Virus record (IMG/VR): IMGVR_UViG_3300046522_000252 | Location: 1 to 64,000 of that record | Source of the DNA: a virus | Direction: 5' to 3' (one strand) | DNA: 64,000 nt | Shown: positions 14,176 to 21,839 of the stretch, in pieces | Layout of the letters: each line of letters begins with the position of its first letter | Numbering within the stretch: the first letter of the stretch is position 1 | The notes under the pieces: generated by a model | Databases searched by the model: none | The model's input: the letters and a program-made list of their open reading frames with translations, nothing else | What the model was told of the DNA's origin: nothing | Program-made: the position numbers and the translations under genes

Positions 14176-14240
14176 CAGTCGCCCTCCTCGTCGGTTGGCG
14201 GTTGCGCTGCTCTAATTCTGAGTTTCTTTCGGTTGGTCAT
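14175..14240 (-). CDS. Possible 21-residue microprotein
   Basis: ATG at 14240 overlaps the stop of the PP-loop gene (ATGA) and its TGA overlaps the start of DUF1376 (TGATG), so it bridges the two genes in a coupled chain. The product is a basic peptide starting MTNRKKLRIR. It may be a real tiny gene or only a device that carries ribosomes to the DUF1376 start. Confidence 0.4.
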   Translation of the reverse strand: MTNRKKLRIRAAQPPTDEEGD

Positions 14241-15061
14241 ACGCCGCACATCCCCTCACACTCATTGATGAAGAGGTTCAGTTGGCCGCGCTCCTCGGCA
14301 GTCGATAAATCAACCTCGTCAAGCGGCTTGAGCGATCTATGGATAAACACCTGGGAGCGTTTCACGCCGGGCATGTTGTCCCGAATAGCGTGGTCGACCG
14401 CGACGGCATCGGCGAACGAGGCGGCGTCATTGTCGCGAAGGTCGCGCCAACCGGCGTCGTTGCGATACGGGCAGAACGTACAGGCGGATTTTGCTGGCAG
14501 CGGGTAGTCGTGGGTTTCAAGCCACTTGAGGCAGTCCCGGCGCGTCATGCGCTTTTCGATCAGCGGCCAACGGTTCTCTATGTAGCGGTCGCGGGAGGGT
14601 TTCATGCGGGCGGCCTCGTCAAGGCTGATGCCTATCCACTGCTCAGCCGCGACCGTCTTTGGGCCGCGCTGGCCGGGCTCCAGGCCCAGCAACTCACGCA
14701 TCTTCCTGCGGATTGGAGCGATCTTGAAATGCCGCGTGCATTGCCGATTGAGTGAACCAGGGGCGCCGTCATCGTTAACCGCGAAGAACGGCGGCCGACC
14801 ATCGTTTCCGCTGACCCAGGCCGCGCGCCCCATAAGGACGTCGCGCAGGTTCCCGGCGGTGACAACATGCACCGGGAACGGCAGCACGTTTAAAGACATC
14901 ATCCAAGCAAGGTGATCATAGACCGGCTGTGGCTCGGCGCCGGTGTCCGCGAAGATGGCGCAATCCGGCATGGGTCCGATTTCACCATGCGCGGCCATGA
15001 GCGCCATTGTCGTCGACTGGACGCCAGCCCCCAAGGATATCACGCGCAGCTTGACGGTCAT
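14237..15061 (-). CDS. PP-loop PAPS-reductase-like protein
   Basis: A 274-residue adenine nucleotide alpha-hydrolase family protein. SLGAGVQSTTMALMAAHGE is the modified PP-loop, FADTGAEP follows as in PAPS reductases, and a late CTFCPYRN gives a cysteine pair. Enzymes of this superfamily activate substrates with ATP or PAPS, or handle sulfur. In phages the substrate is unknown; sulfation, thiolation or DNA modification are all possible. The ATG at 15061 gives MTVKLRVISLGAG; the long open extension upstream overlaps the next gene and is rejected. Confidence 0.8.
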   Translation of the reverse strand: MTVKLRVISLGAGVQSTTMALMAAHGEIGPMPDCAIFADTGAEPQPVYDHLAWMMSLNVLPFPVHVVTAGNLRDVLMGRAAWVSGNDGRPPFFAVNDDGAPGSLNRQCTRHFKIAPIRRKMRELLGLEPGQRGPKTVAAEQWIGISLDEAARMKPSRDRYIENRWPLIEKRMTRRDCLKWLETHDYPLPAKSACTFCPYRNDAGWRDLRDNDAASFADAVAVDHAIRDNMPGVKRSQVFIHRSLKPLDEVDLSTAEERGQLNLFINECEGMCGV

Positions 15062-15062
15062 C

Positions 15063-15356
15063 TCAATACCCCTTCGGAGGAGCAAAGAGGCAGAGCACGC
15101 GGCCACCGTCTTCACCTGCAACAGTGCAGAGATGAAACTTGCCGTCAGGGCTGTTTTTGACGCGCTTGTCCGTGAACGGAATCGTCTCGCTTTTGGTGAC
15201 GTACCCGGCCGCCGTTTCCTTGAGGTCAGGCACCTCCCGGCAGTCCTGATCACTGCAACAGTTGAACGGATACGACCACCCGCTCGGGGCGTCATGCGCC
15301 ATGGCGCCGGGGCTGAGAAGATGAAACGCGACTGCCGTGGCGACGAGCTTGATCAT
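15063..15356 (-). CDS. Secreted cysteine-rich protein
   Basis: A 97-residue protein with a signal peptide (MIKLVATAVAFHLLSPGAMA, cleavage near residue 20) and a mature part with NCCSDQDCREV and later HLC and VLCLF, likely forming disulfides in the periplasm. The pattern, with FHLC and LFAPP near the end, is common in alphaproteobacterial genomes and their phages. A GGGAG site stands before the ATG. A host-envelope role is possible. Confidence 0.75.
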   Translation of the reverse strand: MIKLVATAVAFHLLSPGAMAHDAPSGWSYPFNCCSDQDCREVPDLKETAAGYVTKSETIPFTDKRVKNSPDGKFHLCTVAGEDGGRVLCLFAPPKGY

Positions 15357-15937
15357 TATGCCGCTCCCGCTAACCGAAGCCGGAATTGCTGCGAGCATGT
15401 CGCCGCCCACCGGGCGATACAGGCGGCCTCGGCTTCGTTCTCATTGTCGAAGCGAATGCCCAGCGTGTGGCAATATTCCTTCGCCCTGGCCTTCGCATCG
15501 AGGCGCGCTAGCTTGCCGCCACCACGGCCATAAAGCGCCGCCCGCCATGTGGCCGGTGACACCGATTCGAAGGGGATGCGATAGAGGATTGCCGACGCCC
15601 GGATCATGCCTTGTATCTCAGGGAGCAAGAGCTGGTCGGCGTTGACGGTCATGATAGCATCGCCGCTGAGCCCGAGCAGATCGGCGTTTGGTTTCTTTGG
15701 ATAGGCAGAGATTTGGCGCTTGGCCTTTTCCCAGCAAATAAAATCCGGGCGGCTATCCTTCGGCCCGATCACCCGCTTGAGGTGGTAGCCGAAGAGATCG
15801 CATTTTGCCTCGGCGCCGTCGCCATCCGCGCAGGAGAACGAGCCGCATTTCATATGCCGCTCGTCACCAGGGTAGCAATAAAGCGCCCACCCGGTTTGCG
15901 TGATGGACTGATCGAGGCCGAGGATAAGCATCGTCAT
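15356..15937 (-). CDS. RuvC-like Holliday junction resolvase
   Basis: A 193-residue RNase H-fold nuclease. LGLDQS gives the first catalytic Asp (residue 9), ICWEKA the Glu near residue 70, and NENEAEAACIARWA the final acidic pair (about 168 and 170). Phage RuvC-type resolvases trim branched DNA during replication and packaging. It fits the early replication operon with the DUF1376 protein and the methyltransferase. Overlaps the secreted protein gene by one base. Confidence 0.85.
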   Translation of the reverse strand: MTMLILGLDQSITQTGWALYCYPGDERHMKCGSFSCADGDGAEAKCDLFGYHLKRVIGPKDSRPDFICWEKAKRQISAYPKKPNADLLGLSGDAIMTVNADQLLLPEIQGMIRASAILYRIPFESVSPATWRAALYGRGGGKLARLDAKARAKEYCHTLGIRFDNENEAEAACIARWAATCSQQFRLRLAGAA

Positions 15938-15946
15938 TTCCTCCGC

Positions 15947-16573
15947 CTACATCAACCTTGGCCGGTCGTCGGGTCGATCATCGCCGTCGCCTTCCGGGCG
16001 CGGGAGACGTTTCTTGTCCGACGCCACGAATTTTGCGACCTCACGCTGGATCGTGAGCAGGTCGGCATTGATCCGGTCAACGTGAAACTGGACCGTCGCC
16101 GAAAGGTCGTCGATGCTCCTGTCTAACAGGCTAATGCCCAGTTGCAGGCTCGGCGGGAGCGTCGTCGCGTCCGTCGACTTGCGCAGGTTTTTCAGGTTTT
16201 TCCGCTTGGTGTTGAGGAAGGAACCAACTTGGCTGGGCAGGATGGTTGCGTCATGTTCAAACGCCTCTCCGGTCGCCCGGACCAAATAATCTCGCCCTCT
16301 ATTCCGCACCGCTATCTGAAACGCTGGCTTGTCCGACAAGGTCAGCCAGAGCGACCCGCGCGCAACTCGATTGATCTTCTGGCGCATCCCATAGCGCCGC
16401 GCGACGATAAGCGCCTGCTCACCCGCAAGGCTATATTCGTCATGATCTTCGGCAAATTTGTCGAGCGCGTGAACAGTGACCAACGTTGGGTTTTCTGGAT
16501 CACTGATCGGGAAGGCATCCGCAAAGGCTAGAGCCAGCTCGACCGCTTGCGTGGTTGATGAGAACATTGACAT
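15947..16573 (-). CDS. Hypothetical protein, 208 residues
   Basis: A soluble protein with a Ser/Thr-rich start (MSMFSSTTQAVELAL), a middle mixed domain (RRYGMRQKINRVARGSLWL) and a helical end with a disordered Asp/Arg/Pro tail. A strong AGGAGG site fixes the ATG at 16573. Family not recognised; a role as accessory to the adjacent ParB-like protein is possible. Confidence 0.65.
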   Translation of the reverse strand: MSMFSSTTQAVELALAFADAFPISDPENPTLVTVHALDKFAEDHDEYSLAGEQALIVARRYGMRQKINRVARGSLWLTLSDKPAFQIAVRNRGRDYLVRATGEAFEHDATILPSQVGSFLNTKRKNLKNLRKSTDATTLPPSLQLGISLLDRSIDDLSATVQFHVDRINADLLTIQREVAKFVASDKKRLPRPEGDGDDRPDDRPRLM

Positions 16574-16589
16574 CGGTTCATCCTCCTTT

Positions 16590-17816
16590 TCAAAGCCTGA
16601 TTTTTTCCTTGAGTTTGCCAATCAGTTTTGCGGCGAGCGCCATGCGCTCGATTGCCGCCACATTCATCGGGAAGGGCTGGTCGTATTCCCACTTCGCCTC
16701 TTCTTCGGCGATCTGGCTGAGAAAGGTTTCGACCCGCGCAACAGTGGCGGCCAATTGCTTCCACTTGCCATTGACGCGCTCGACGGCGCTCAGCGAGAGA
16801 AGGCGTTGTTTCTCCGCCGCATCGATTTCCTGTTGGGCGGTGATCGCCTGAGTTATGTGGTCGCCGACCATTTGCTTAATGGAGACGGAACCAAGATCGC
16901 GCCGCGTGCCGTGCTCGATTGCATCGATCTGCGCGCGGACATGCTGGGCGAGCGCCAAATGCTGTTCGAGGGCAATGAACCGGCGACCGTTCGGCGTGAG
17001 CACGGCTTCGCGGAATGCTGCCTCATGACTTGTGAGGCGGAAGACGTTGCCGCAGCGCATGTCATAGGTGGATTCCATTTCCTCCTGCGCCTTTATCGCT
17101 TCGCGTTCTTTGCGCCGCCGCTCGACCTCCACCTCTGTTTCCGCCTTGGCTAGTGCATCGACCGCCGCCGCCTTAGCTTTTGCGTCACGCTCGGCTCGGA
17201 TTGTTTCGATTTCGGCATAAACCTTGGCGACGATCTTCCCCATGACGCCGCTGGCCTTGAGCGCAGCGAGTGTTTGGCTAATGGCGGTTTCGGTGATGAT
17301 CTCGACGTCTTTCTTCTCGCCTCTCTCTTCGCGACCGAACCCGTTGATGGCCCGATAGAGCAAGGGCATTCCGGGACCGTCCTGGGCGACCTTGGCTTGG
17401 GTGCCTTCAAGGGCCCCGTTGCCAGCGGTCTCTAAAATCTTAGAGACCGTCCCCTCGCCGAGGAGCACCTGTTTCGTCACCAGCCGGGTATAGGCGGCAA
17501 CGCTATCGAGGACCGCCGCCGCGTTTTTGCCGCGTTGCGTCAGGTTCTCCATCGACATGATCTGCACCATCTGCTGATCGTCGTAAGACTTAACGGTTGC
17601 CTCAATTTCCTTGAGCCCACTCCGGCGCGCCGCCTCGATGCGATGGTGGCCCGCCGCAAGCTCATAGCCGACGCCGTTCTTTCGTGCCGAAACACCAGCG
17701 AAAAAGCCCAGTTCATTGATTGACTGCGACAGGCGTTGAACCTGCTCGTCGTCGAGCGGGTATAGGTCGAAATCACGGAACGGATTCGGCTTGAGCGTGG
17801 TGATGTCGATCTTCAT
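16590..17816 (-). CDS. ParB-like nuclease-domain protein
   Basis: A 408-residue protein. Residues 1-90 hold the ParB N-terminal fold (IDITTLKPNPFRDFDLYPL, then ELAAGHHRIEAARRSGL, the box II motif with HHR). Then comes a helical region with NLTQRGKNAAA, followed by a long coiled coil (about residues 180-260, rich in Ala, Glu, Lys and Arg) and a C-terminal helical domain. Partition ParB proteins bind CTP through this fold, but phage relatives may act as regulators or nucleases. No ParA gene is seen in the window, so a partition role is doubtful. A GGAGGAAG site precedes the ATG. Confidence 0.8.
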   Translation of the reverse strand: MKIDITTLKPNPFRDFDLYPLDDEQVQRLSQSINELGFFAGVSARKNGVGYELAAGHHRIEAARRSGLKEIEATVKSYDDQQMVQIMSMENLTQRGKNAAAVLDSVAAYTRLVTKQVLLGEGTVSKILETAGNGALEGTQAKVAQDGPGMPLLYRAINGFGREERGEKKDVEIITETAISQTLAALKASGVMGKIVAKVYAEIETIRAERDAKAKAAAVDALAKAETEVEVERRRKEREAIKAQEEMESTYDMRCGNVFRLTSHEAAFREAVLTPNGRRFIALEQHLALAQHVRAQIDAIEHGTRRDLGSVSIKQMVGDHITQAITAQQEIDAAEKQRLLSLSAVERVNGKWKQLAATVARVETFLSQIAEEEAKWEYDQPFPMNVAAIERMALAAKLIGKLKEKIRL

Positions 17817-18352
17817 TATTCTTCCTCCATTTGATTGTTTTCCACCCCCAGGGTGAGGCGGTTGTTGCGTGCAGCTTGCGGGAGTCGCATCGGCCTCAGC
17901 TCTGACTGAGGGACGAAATATGCGGCCGGGCGGCCACCATAGGCTTTCAGGAATTGCGGCAACTTCGCCGCGCCTCCCCATATCCAGCCACGGAGCACGA
18001 GGGTTGGCGCGGAGCCTGTCACCAGGATAAATGCGTGGTCGTCGTGGTCGTCCTCACGCACAATCAAATCATAGTCGTGCCGGGACCGGGTTCGAACCTG
18101 AACGCGCTGGCCGATGTCCCCTGCCTTGAATGTGCAAGTGTCTCCGCCCCAGTATTGCCCGCTCCATTTGGCGACCGCTGCCTCGCCGCAGGCGCCTTCA
18201 ATATGCAGGCAAAGACCGCTGACCTGATCCGGGGAGAGCCCGTGATTATCCTTTCGGCTATGCGTCACGCTTTCGTAGTAGCGCTTGGCTCCGATGAGGG
18301 CGGCGTGCTCCAGCTCTTGTTCGGTCAACGTCACGCGGACGAAGCTATCCAT
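17816..18352 (-). CDS. Conserved phage protein, possible nuclease fold
   Basis: A 178-residue protein with CGEAAVAKWSGQYW, then GQRVQVRTRSRHDYDLIVRE, DDHAFILVTG and AAYFVPQSEL. The order of an acidic residue, QVRTR and a hydrophobic core strand recalls PD-(D/E)XK-type folds, but key residues are not certain. The family is common in phages of Alphaproteobacteria next to ParB-like and methyltransferase genes. Confidence 0.65.
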   Translation of the reverse strand: MDSFVRVTLTEQELEHAALIGAKRYYESVTHSRKDNHGLSPDQVSGLCLHIEGACGEAAVAKWSGQYWGGDTCTFKAGDIGQRVQVRTRSRHDYDLIVREDDHDDHAFILVTGSAPTLVLRGWIWGGAAKLPQFLKAYGGRPAAYFVPQSELRPMRLPQAARNNRLTLGVENNQMEEE

Positions 18353-18380
18353 CGCTTTTCATCCTCTTCGACCTTCGTGG

Positions 18381-18911
18381 TCATGCCGCTACCCCCTGAT
18401 TGCGCCCGACGAACACCGGCCCGCCGCTATGCTGCCAATCGAAGCGATACCAGGACGCATTGTCCTTGCCCGAGTGCTTGCTTCCGGGCATCCACTTGAG
18501 GCGGCCCACCGAGACGATCTTCGTGCAATGGTCGATCAGCGCTGACGCCTGTCTGGTGTGTGCCCAATCGGCGTCGAACAAGAGCCACGTCGGCCTGATG
18601 CCGGAAAAGCGCTCGATCATCGGGTGCAGCAATTGCCTTGTCCAAGGCGGGTTGGTGATGATCGCGTCGGCCTCGGCGAGCAGGTGCGGACTGCATGTCA
18701 GCGCGTCGAAGCCGTCCTTGAGATCGCGGGCGAAGCGACATTGCAGGCCGAAGCCGATCAGGTATTTGACCAGATAGCCGGTGCCGCAGCATGGTTCGAC
18801 AAAGGTGAAAATCCGCTCAGCGAGCAGGTGCGGAATCACCGGCGGCACCGCCGGGAACGGCGTCGCGTAATCGTCCATAGCTCGGCGCGGAAAATCGCTG
18901 CGCTTTCCCAT
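18381..18911 (-). CDS. DNA adenine N6-methyltransferase
   Basis: A 176-residue S-adenosylmethionine-dependent methyltransferase. FVEPCCGTG (residues 37-45) is the cofactor motif and NPPW (87-90) the catalytic motif of N6-adenine enzymes. A target-recognition domain is not obvious, as in many small phage methyltransferases. It sits two genes downstream of a GcrA homologue, whose family reads methylated DNA in Alphaproteobacteria. Possible roles are protection from restriction and timing of phage promoters. Confidence 0.85.
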   Translation of the reverse strand: MGKRSDFPRRAMDDYATPFPAVPPVIPHLLAERIFTFVEPCCGTGYLVKYLIGFGLQCRFARDLKDGFDALTCSPHLLAEADAIITNPPWTRQLLHPMIERFSGIRPTWLLFDADWAHTRQASALIDHCTKIVSVGRLKWMPGSKHSGKDNASWYRFDWQHSGGPVFVGRNQGVAA

Positions 18912-18912
18912 C

Positions 18913-19050
18913 TCATGCCGCCTTCCTGTCACCCGGCTTGACCTTCCTGACGTCGCCGCAGTCGTCGCAAAACTGTTCGACATACTCGGCGGCGCTCAGG
19001 TGCTTGCCGCAGCGTGGACACGTGATGCGCAGGGATTGGGGAAAGGTCAT
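18913..19050 (-). CDS. Zinc-ribbon microprotein, 45 residues
   Basis: A 45-residue protein with CPRCGKHL and CDDCGDV, a compact zinc ribbon, with a basic tail. It begins inside the end of the 19047 gene and ends two bases before the methyltransferase start. It is small but has convincing codon and motif structure. Function unknown. Confidence 0.65.
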   Translation of the reverse strand: MTFPQSLRITCPRCGKHLSAAEYVEQFCDDCGDVRKVKPGDRKAA

Positions 19051-19379
19051 TGGCTATCCTTTCCGCCGGGGAAGACGACTAGCTCGGCCTTGTGTTGCAA
19101 CATGGGAAGCGGCGCGCTGCCGAGCGGCGGAAGAGGCCCGCCAAAGACCCACGCCTTAACCTGGGATTCGCGGACGAGGGCGTTTTGCGAACTGTAGTTC
19201 GTGCCGATGCGATGATAGCGGCGGCGTCCGTCGCCGCGTTCATACAGGTTCCAGTAACACGTCCTGTTTCCGCCGAGCGTGCGCCTGCCCGTCTCGTCGA
19301 CGAGGTGTGTGGGCCCCTCGACGGTGCCGACCCAACGCCAGGTAAATCTGGCTTTCAATGCGGTGAGCCACTTCATCAT
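19047..19379 (-). CDS. Hypothetical protein, 110 residues
   Basis: Starts MMKWLTALKARFTWRWVGT. The middle has a repetitive beta-like pattern (TCYWNLYERGDGRRRYHRIG) and the end is hydrophobic and Pro/Gly rich. Two tandem ATGs overlap the GcrA stop (ATGATGA). No family recognised. Confidence 0.6.
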   Translation of the reverse strand: MMKWLTALKARFTWRWVGTVEGPTHLVDETGRRTLGGNRTCYWNLYERGDGRRRYHRIGTNYSSQNALVRESQVKAWVFGGPLPPLGSAPLPMLQHKAELVVFPGGKDSQ

Positions 19380-19825
19380 CGCGCGCCCGCCTTCACCCGA
19401 GAAGTGTGGCCAACATAGTTGTGATACGGACACCAGTTTTGATCGCGCGGTGTTTTGGCGCCGCAGAACAGATGGCCGCCCGGCGCGGTCCTATCCATCT
19501 CGATAGGCCAGTTGCATTCGTTCCGGTTCAAATCCATCAACGGCACCCGGCGCATATTCTCCGGCGGCGACGGCGGCGGGTCGTTGCGTGGTGCCGGTGG
19601 TGGCGAGGGCACGATCTTTAACCTTGGGGGTGTCGATGGCACGGATGTTCGCCTTTCCCTTGGTTTTGGTGGTGGTGGAGCGATGGCCTTTAACTTTTTG
19701 TCGCGAAAAATCCGTCCGATGAAAGCATTCCGACCCATATGAAAAACGTCCGCGATCTGCCGCCTGGACAAACCGGCCTGGATCATCCCGGTAATTCGTT
19801 CTCGCTCCTCGTCGGTGAACGGCAT
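19376..19825 (-). CDS. GcrA family transcription regulator
   Basis: A 149-residue protein. Residues 3-42 (FTDEERERITGMIQAGLS, then IADVFHMGRNAFIGRIF) are the GcrA DNA-binding helix-turn-helix, followed by a Pro-rich linker and a C-terminal NECNWPI and CGAK...WCPYHNYV zinc-like region as in cell-cycle GcrA. Host GcrA binds sigma70 holoenzyme and promoters with N6-methylated GANTC. A phage copy could redirect or mimic that control. It lies close to a DNA adenine methyltransferase gene in the same operon. Confidence 0.85.
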   Translation of the reverse strand: MPFTDEERERITGMIQAGLSRRQIADVFHMGRNAFIGRIFRDKKLKAIAPPPPKPRERRTSVPSTPPRLKIVPSPPPAPRNDPPPSPPENMRRVPLMDLNRNECNWPIEMDRTAPGGHLFCGAKTPRDQNWCPYHNYVGHTSRVKAGAR

Positions 19826-19837
19826 AGCCGTGTCCTC

Positions 19838-20401
19838 CTATGCGATCTCATCGTCATCGTCGGGATCATTGGCGCCGTCGTCACCGGCGGCCGGGTCAGC
19901 GTCACTGGCGCGGGCAGCTTGTTTCTTTTCCATCGCCGCTTTCCAGTCGGCGAGCATTTGCGCCTGGGCCATCTGCCATTGATCGAGCCATACCCGGCCC
20001 GGCTCGGAGCCTTCATCGTAGGGGCAAGCGTCGGCACTCTTCCCGGCAAACCCGGCCGCCTCGCCTTCACGGGCGGCCCGTTCGACAAGCGGCTCCCGGC
20101 TAAAGTCCAGCTCGGTCTGGGCGCCAATAGGCAGGGCGAAATAACGGCCGATCTCGGCCCGGCGCCGTTGTTCGTCGACGACGATTTGCGGGTCTTCAAT
20201 CGTTGCGCAGCGCAGGCCGAAATCGATGTCGGACAGGATCACGCCATCGGTCTTGGCAAGCTTTCGAAGGCGCAAGCGCTCGACGTTCTCCATCTTGCAG
20301 ATTTCCGTTTGCGCTTGGATCGCGCGGAAATGGTGCATGTAGAGCGCCTTGGCTTGGGCTGGTGTCAGATCGTGGGAATTGTCGCCGATGGTCGCGGGCA
20401 T
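19838..20401 (-). CDS. Protein with RMF/CrpP-like C-terminal motif
   Basis: A 187-residue protein. The first half is helical (MPATIGDNSHDLTPAQAKAL, then LRKLAKTDGVILSD). Near residue 130, AAREGEAAGFAGKSADACPYDEGSEPG and W..QW..AQ follow the pattern of ribosome modulation factor-like proteins. RMF dimerises ribosomes in E. coli; phage relatives are untested. The Asp-rich tail is disordered. A second RMF-like gene is at 62404. It follows the Cro-like gene across a long hairpin. Confidence 0.6.
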   Translation of the reverse strand: MPATIGDNSHDLTPAQAKALYMHHFRAIQAQTEICKMENVERLRLRKLAKTDGVILSDIDFGLRCATIEDPQIVVDEQRRRAEIGRYFALPIGAQTELDFSREPLVERAAREGEAAGFAGKSADACPYDEGSEPGRVWLDQWQMAQAQMLADWKAAMEKKQAARASDADPAAGDDGANDPDDDDEIA

Positions 20402-20425
20402 GTGGTCTTCTCCTTTGGGGTTGGA

Positions 20426-20465
20426 GTGGCCACCGCGTTGCAGGTCCGATAAACGCGGTGGCCAC
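20426..20465 (-). promoter_or_regulatory. 13-bp hairpin after the Cro-like gene
   Basis: GTGGCCACCGCGT and ACGCGGTGGCCAC pair perfectly with a 14-base loop, in the transcribed gap between the Cro-like gene and the RMF-motif gene. No U-tract follows on the minus strand, so it may be a regulatory or antitermination hairpin at the position of lambda tR1. On the plus strand TTTT follows and could stop stray transcription. Confidence 0.5.
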
Positions 20466-20510
20466 TTTTCCCGCCGGTCTTTCGAGCCACGGGAAATCAG
20501 GCAGGCGACA

Positions 20511-20759
20511 TCATGCCGCCGCCTCTTTGCCGTCCGGCGCCGGGCCAAAGACATCCGGGCGGAGGCTGTAACGGGAAACGCCGCTCATCTTTTCGACCTC
20601 AAGGACGCGGGTCGCGGGGACGATCACCCATTGCATGACGGCCTGTCGCTTGATCCCAAGTCTGCTGGCCAGCGGCACCGGGCCGCCAGCCCGCGTCTTC
20701 GCAAGCTCACAAGCGATTGCGCGCGGGTCCGTCAGAAAGGTTTCTTTTCTCATATCCAT
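20511..20759 (-). CDS. Cro/YdaS-like regulator
   Basis: An 82-residue protein with the helix-turn-helix VPLASRLGIKRQAVMQWVIVPATRVLE and the ending MSGVSRYSLRPDVFG typical of YdaS/Cro-type phage regulators. It is the first gene of the long leftward early operon and divergent from the CI-like repressor. ATG at 20759 stands five bases after a TACACT -10 box, so the message may be leaderless; a second ATG lies two codons later. Confidence 0.85.
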   Translation of the reverse strand: MDMRKETFLTDPRAIACELAKTRAGGPVPLASRLGIKRQAVMQWVIVPATRVLEVEKMSGVSRYSLRPDVFGPAPDGKEAAA

Positions 20760-20764
20760 GCCAC

Positions 20765-20869
20765 AGTGTAAGCAAAGATTGCCCGGTTGCACAATGGGGG
20801 TTTACGAAAAATTATTGGCAAGGTTGTATTGCTTATGGCAAAGTTGTGAGAAGGTTAGGGAATAAACCA
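20765..20869. promoter_or_regulatory. Immunity region: divergent promoters and operators
   Basis: Leftward promoter: TTGTGC and TACACT with about 18 bases between, read on the minus strand. Rightward: TTGCAC, 17 bases, AATTAT. Operator candidates are GCAAAGATTGC (20772-20782, GCAA/TTGC dyad) and two direct repeats TGGCAAGGTTGT (20816-20827) and TGGCAAAGTTGT (20836-20847) exactly 20 bases apart, two helical turns. This is the expected site of the CI/Cro switch. Confidence 0.65.
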
Positions 20870-21313
20870 ATGGCGAGAGGGAAACCCTCGGACGCTGCGC
20901 CGGTGTTACGGCAAAAAAGAATGAGCACAGGGAAACACGAAAGGGATCAGCTCGCCGACCAGGAATTAGGTGAGCGCATCCAATACCTTAGAACGGAAAT
21001 CCTCGGTATCGGTCGCCAGGCCGACTTTGCCGAGCGTCTTGGTGTGACGCGCGGTGCTGTCGGTAACTGGGAGGTCGGGAAAGGGGTGAAGCGCGCGAAC
21101 CTCGAACGGATCGCTCAAACATTCACTGTCTCCCTCGTGTGGCTGACCACTGGGGGCGGTGCACCAATTAGCAGGCAGAGCATTGATGCGAGACTTGAGC
21201 TGCTGCCGCCTGAAGAATATGACCCGCTCTATGAACACTTCCAGGCAATGATAGATAATCGTATGCGATTCCTAGAGCGAAAAAAGGCGGAAGCGAAGAA
21301 GAAAAAGCCTTGA
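20870..21313 (+). CDS. CI-like prophage repressor
   Basis: A 147-residue protein. After a polar N-terminus, LGERIQYLRTEILGIGRQADFAERLGVTRGAVGNWEVGKG is a clear XRE helix-turn-helix, followed by a short helical C-terminal part with a Lys-rich tail. It lacks a LexA-type peptidase domain, so induction would not be by RecA-driven self-cleavage. ATG at 20870 is preferred; ATG at 20921 (MSTGKHERD) is possible. Divergent from the Cro-like gene. Confidence 0.85.
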   Translation: MARGKPSDAAPVLRQKRMSTGKHERDQLADQELGERIQYLRTEILGIGRQADFAERLGVTRGAVGNWEVGKGVKRANLERIAQTFTVSLVWLTTGGGAPISRQSIDARLELLPPEEYDPLYEHFQAMIDNRMRFLERKKAEAKKKKP

Positions 21314-21332
21314 AACTATTGAGGAAACCACG

Positions 21333-21782
21333 ATGGGACGAAGTTTCTATGAACCGCTAGCGTCGATAGACAACTGTTCGAACGTATCCCCGCTGGCGGA
21401 CTTTCGCATTAACAGGATAGACAACCAGTCAATTATGTATGCGTCGACGGACGACGGGCAGCAACTCGCCGCTCACATCCGTTTCGTCGACGAAGCCGCC
21501 TGGGTGAACCACGAAGCCAGCGTCAACGCTGCCGCGATGGTTTTACAATTGAGGCTTTCGCCGGACTACGGCGCTGGCCAGATCGCCCGGATGATGCGCC
21601 GGGGCGTCCGCCCCGACGTCGAACATAGCCACGTCAAGTATTATCCGGCGACGGATGAGTACGGCTATATTTTGCAGTTCTCCAATCACGGCCCCGTGCC
21701 GATCCTTTTGAAGCAATCCGACATTGACGCTTTCCGCGTCAAGGAATGGATCGCCCGCTCCGCCGCACGCGCCGGGCAGTGA
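21333..21782 (+). CDS. Hypothetical protein, 149 residues
   Basis: A soluble protein whose first third is loop-rich (MGRSFYEPLASIDNCSN) and whose centre is alpha/beta (MYASTDDGQQLAAHIRFVDE). Second gene after the repressor and likely lysogeny-expressed. Function unknown. Confidence 0.55.
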   Translation: MGRSFYEPLASIDNCSNVSPLADFRINRIDNQSIMYASTDDGQQLAAHIRFVDEAAWVNHEASVNAAAMVLQLRLSPDYGAGQIARMMRRGVRPDVEHSHVKYYPATDEYGYILQFSNHGPVPILLKQSDIDAFRVKEWIARSAARAGQ

Positions 21783-21791
21783 TCCATCCAC

Positions 21792-21839
21792 GGGAGGCGT
21801 GACCGCCGCGCCTCCCGCCGGGAGTAAAAATTTTACCCG
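21792..21839. terminator. Hairpins after 21782, possible terminator
   Basis: GGGAGGCG (21792-21799) and CGCCTCCC (21809-21816) pair around nine bases. A second, imperfect stem has CCGGG and CCCGG with GTAAAA/TTTTAC inside. Together they could end transcription from the repressor operon on either strand. U-tracts are short, so strength is uncertain. No gene is supported between 21783 and 22059. Confidence 0.45.

Noticed and set aside
16590-17816. Partition system ParAB for plasmid-like prophage
   Set aside because: Only a ParB-like protein is seen; no ParA gene or clustered centromere-like repeats were found near it.
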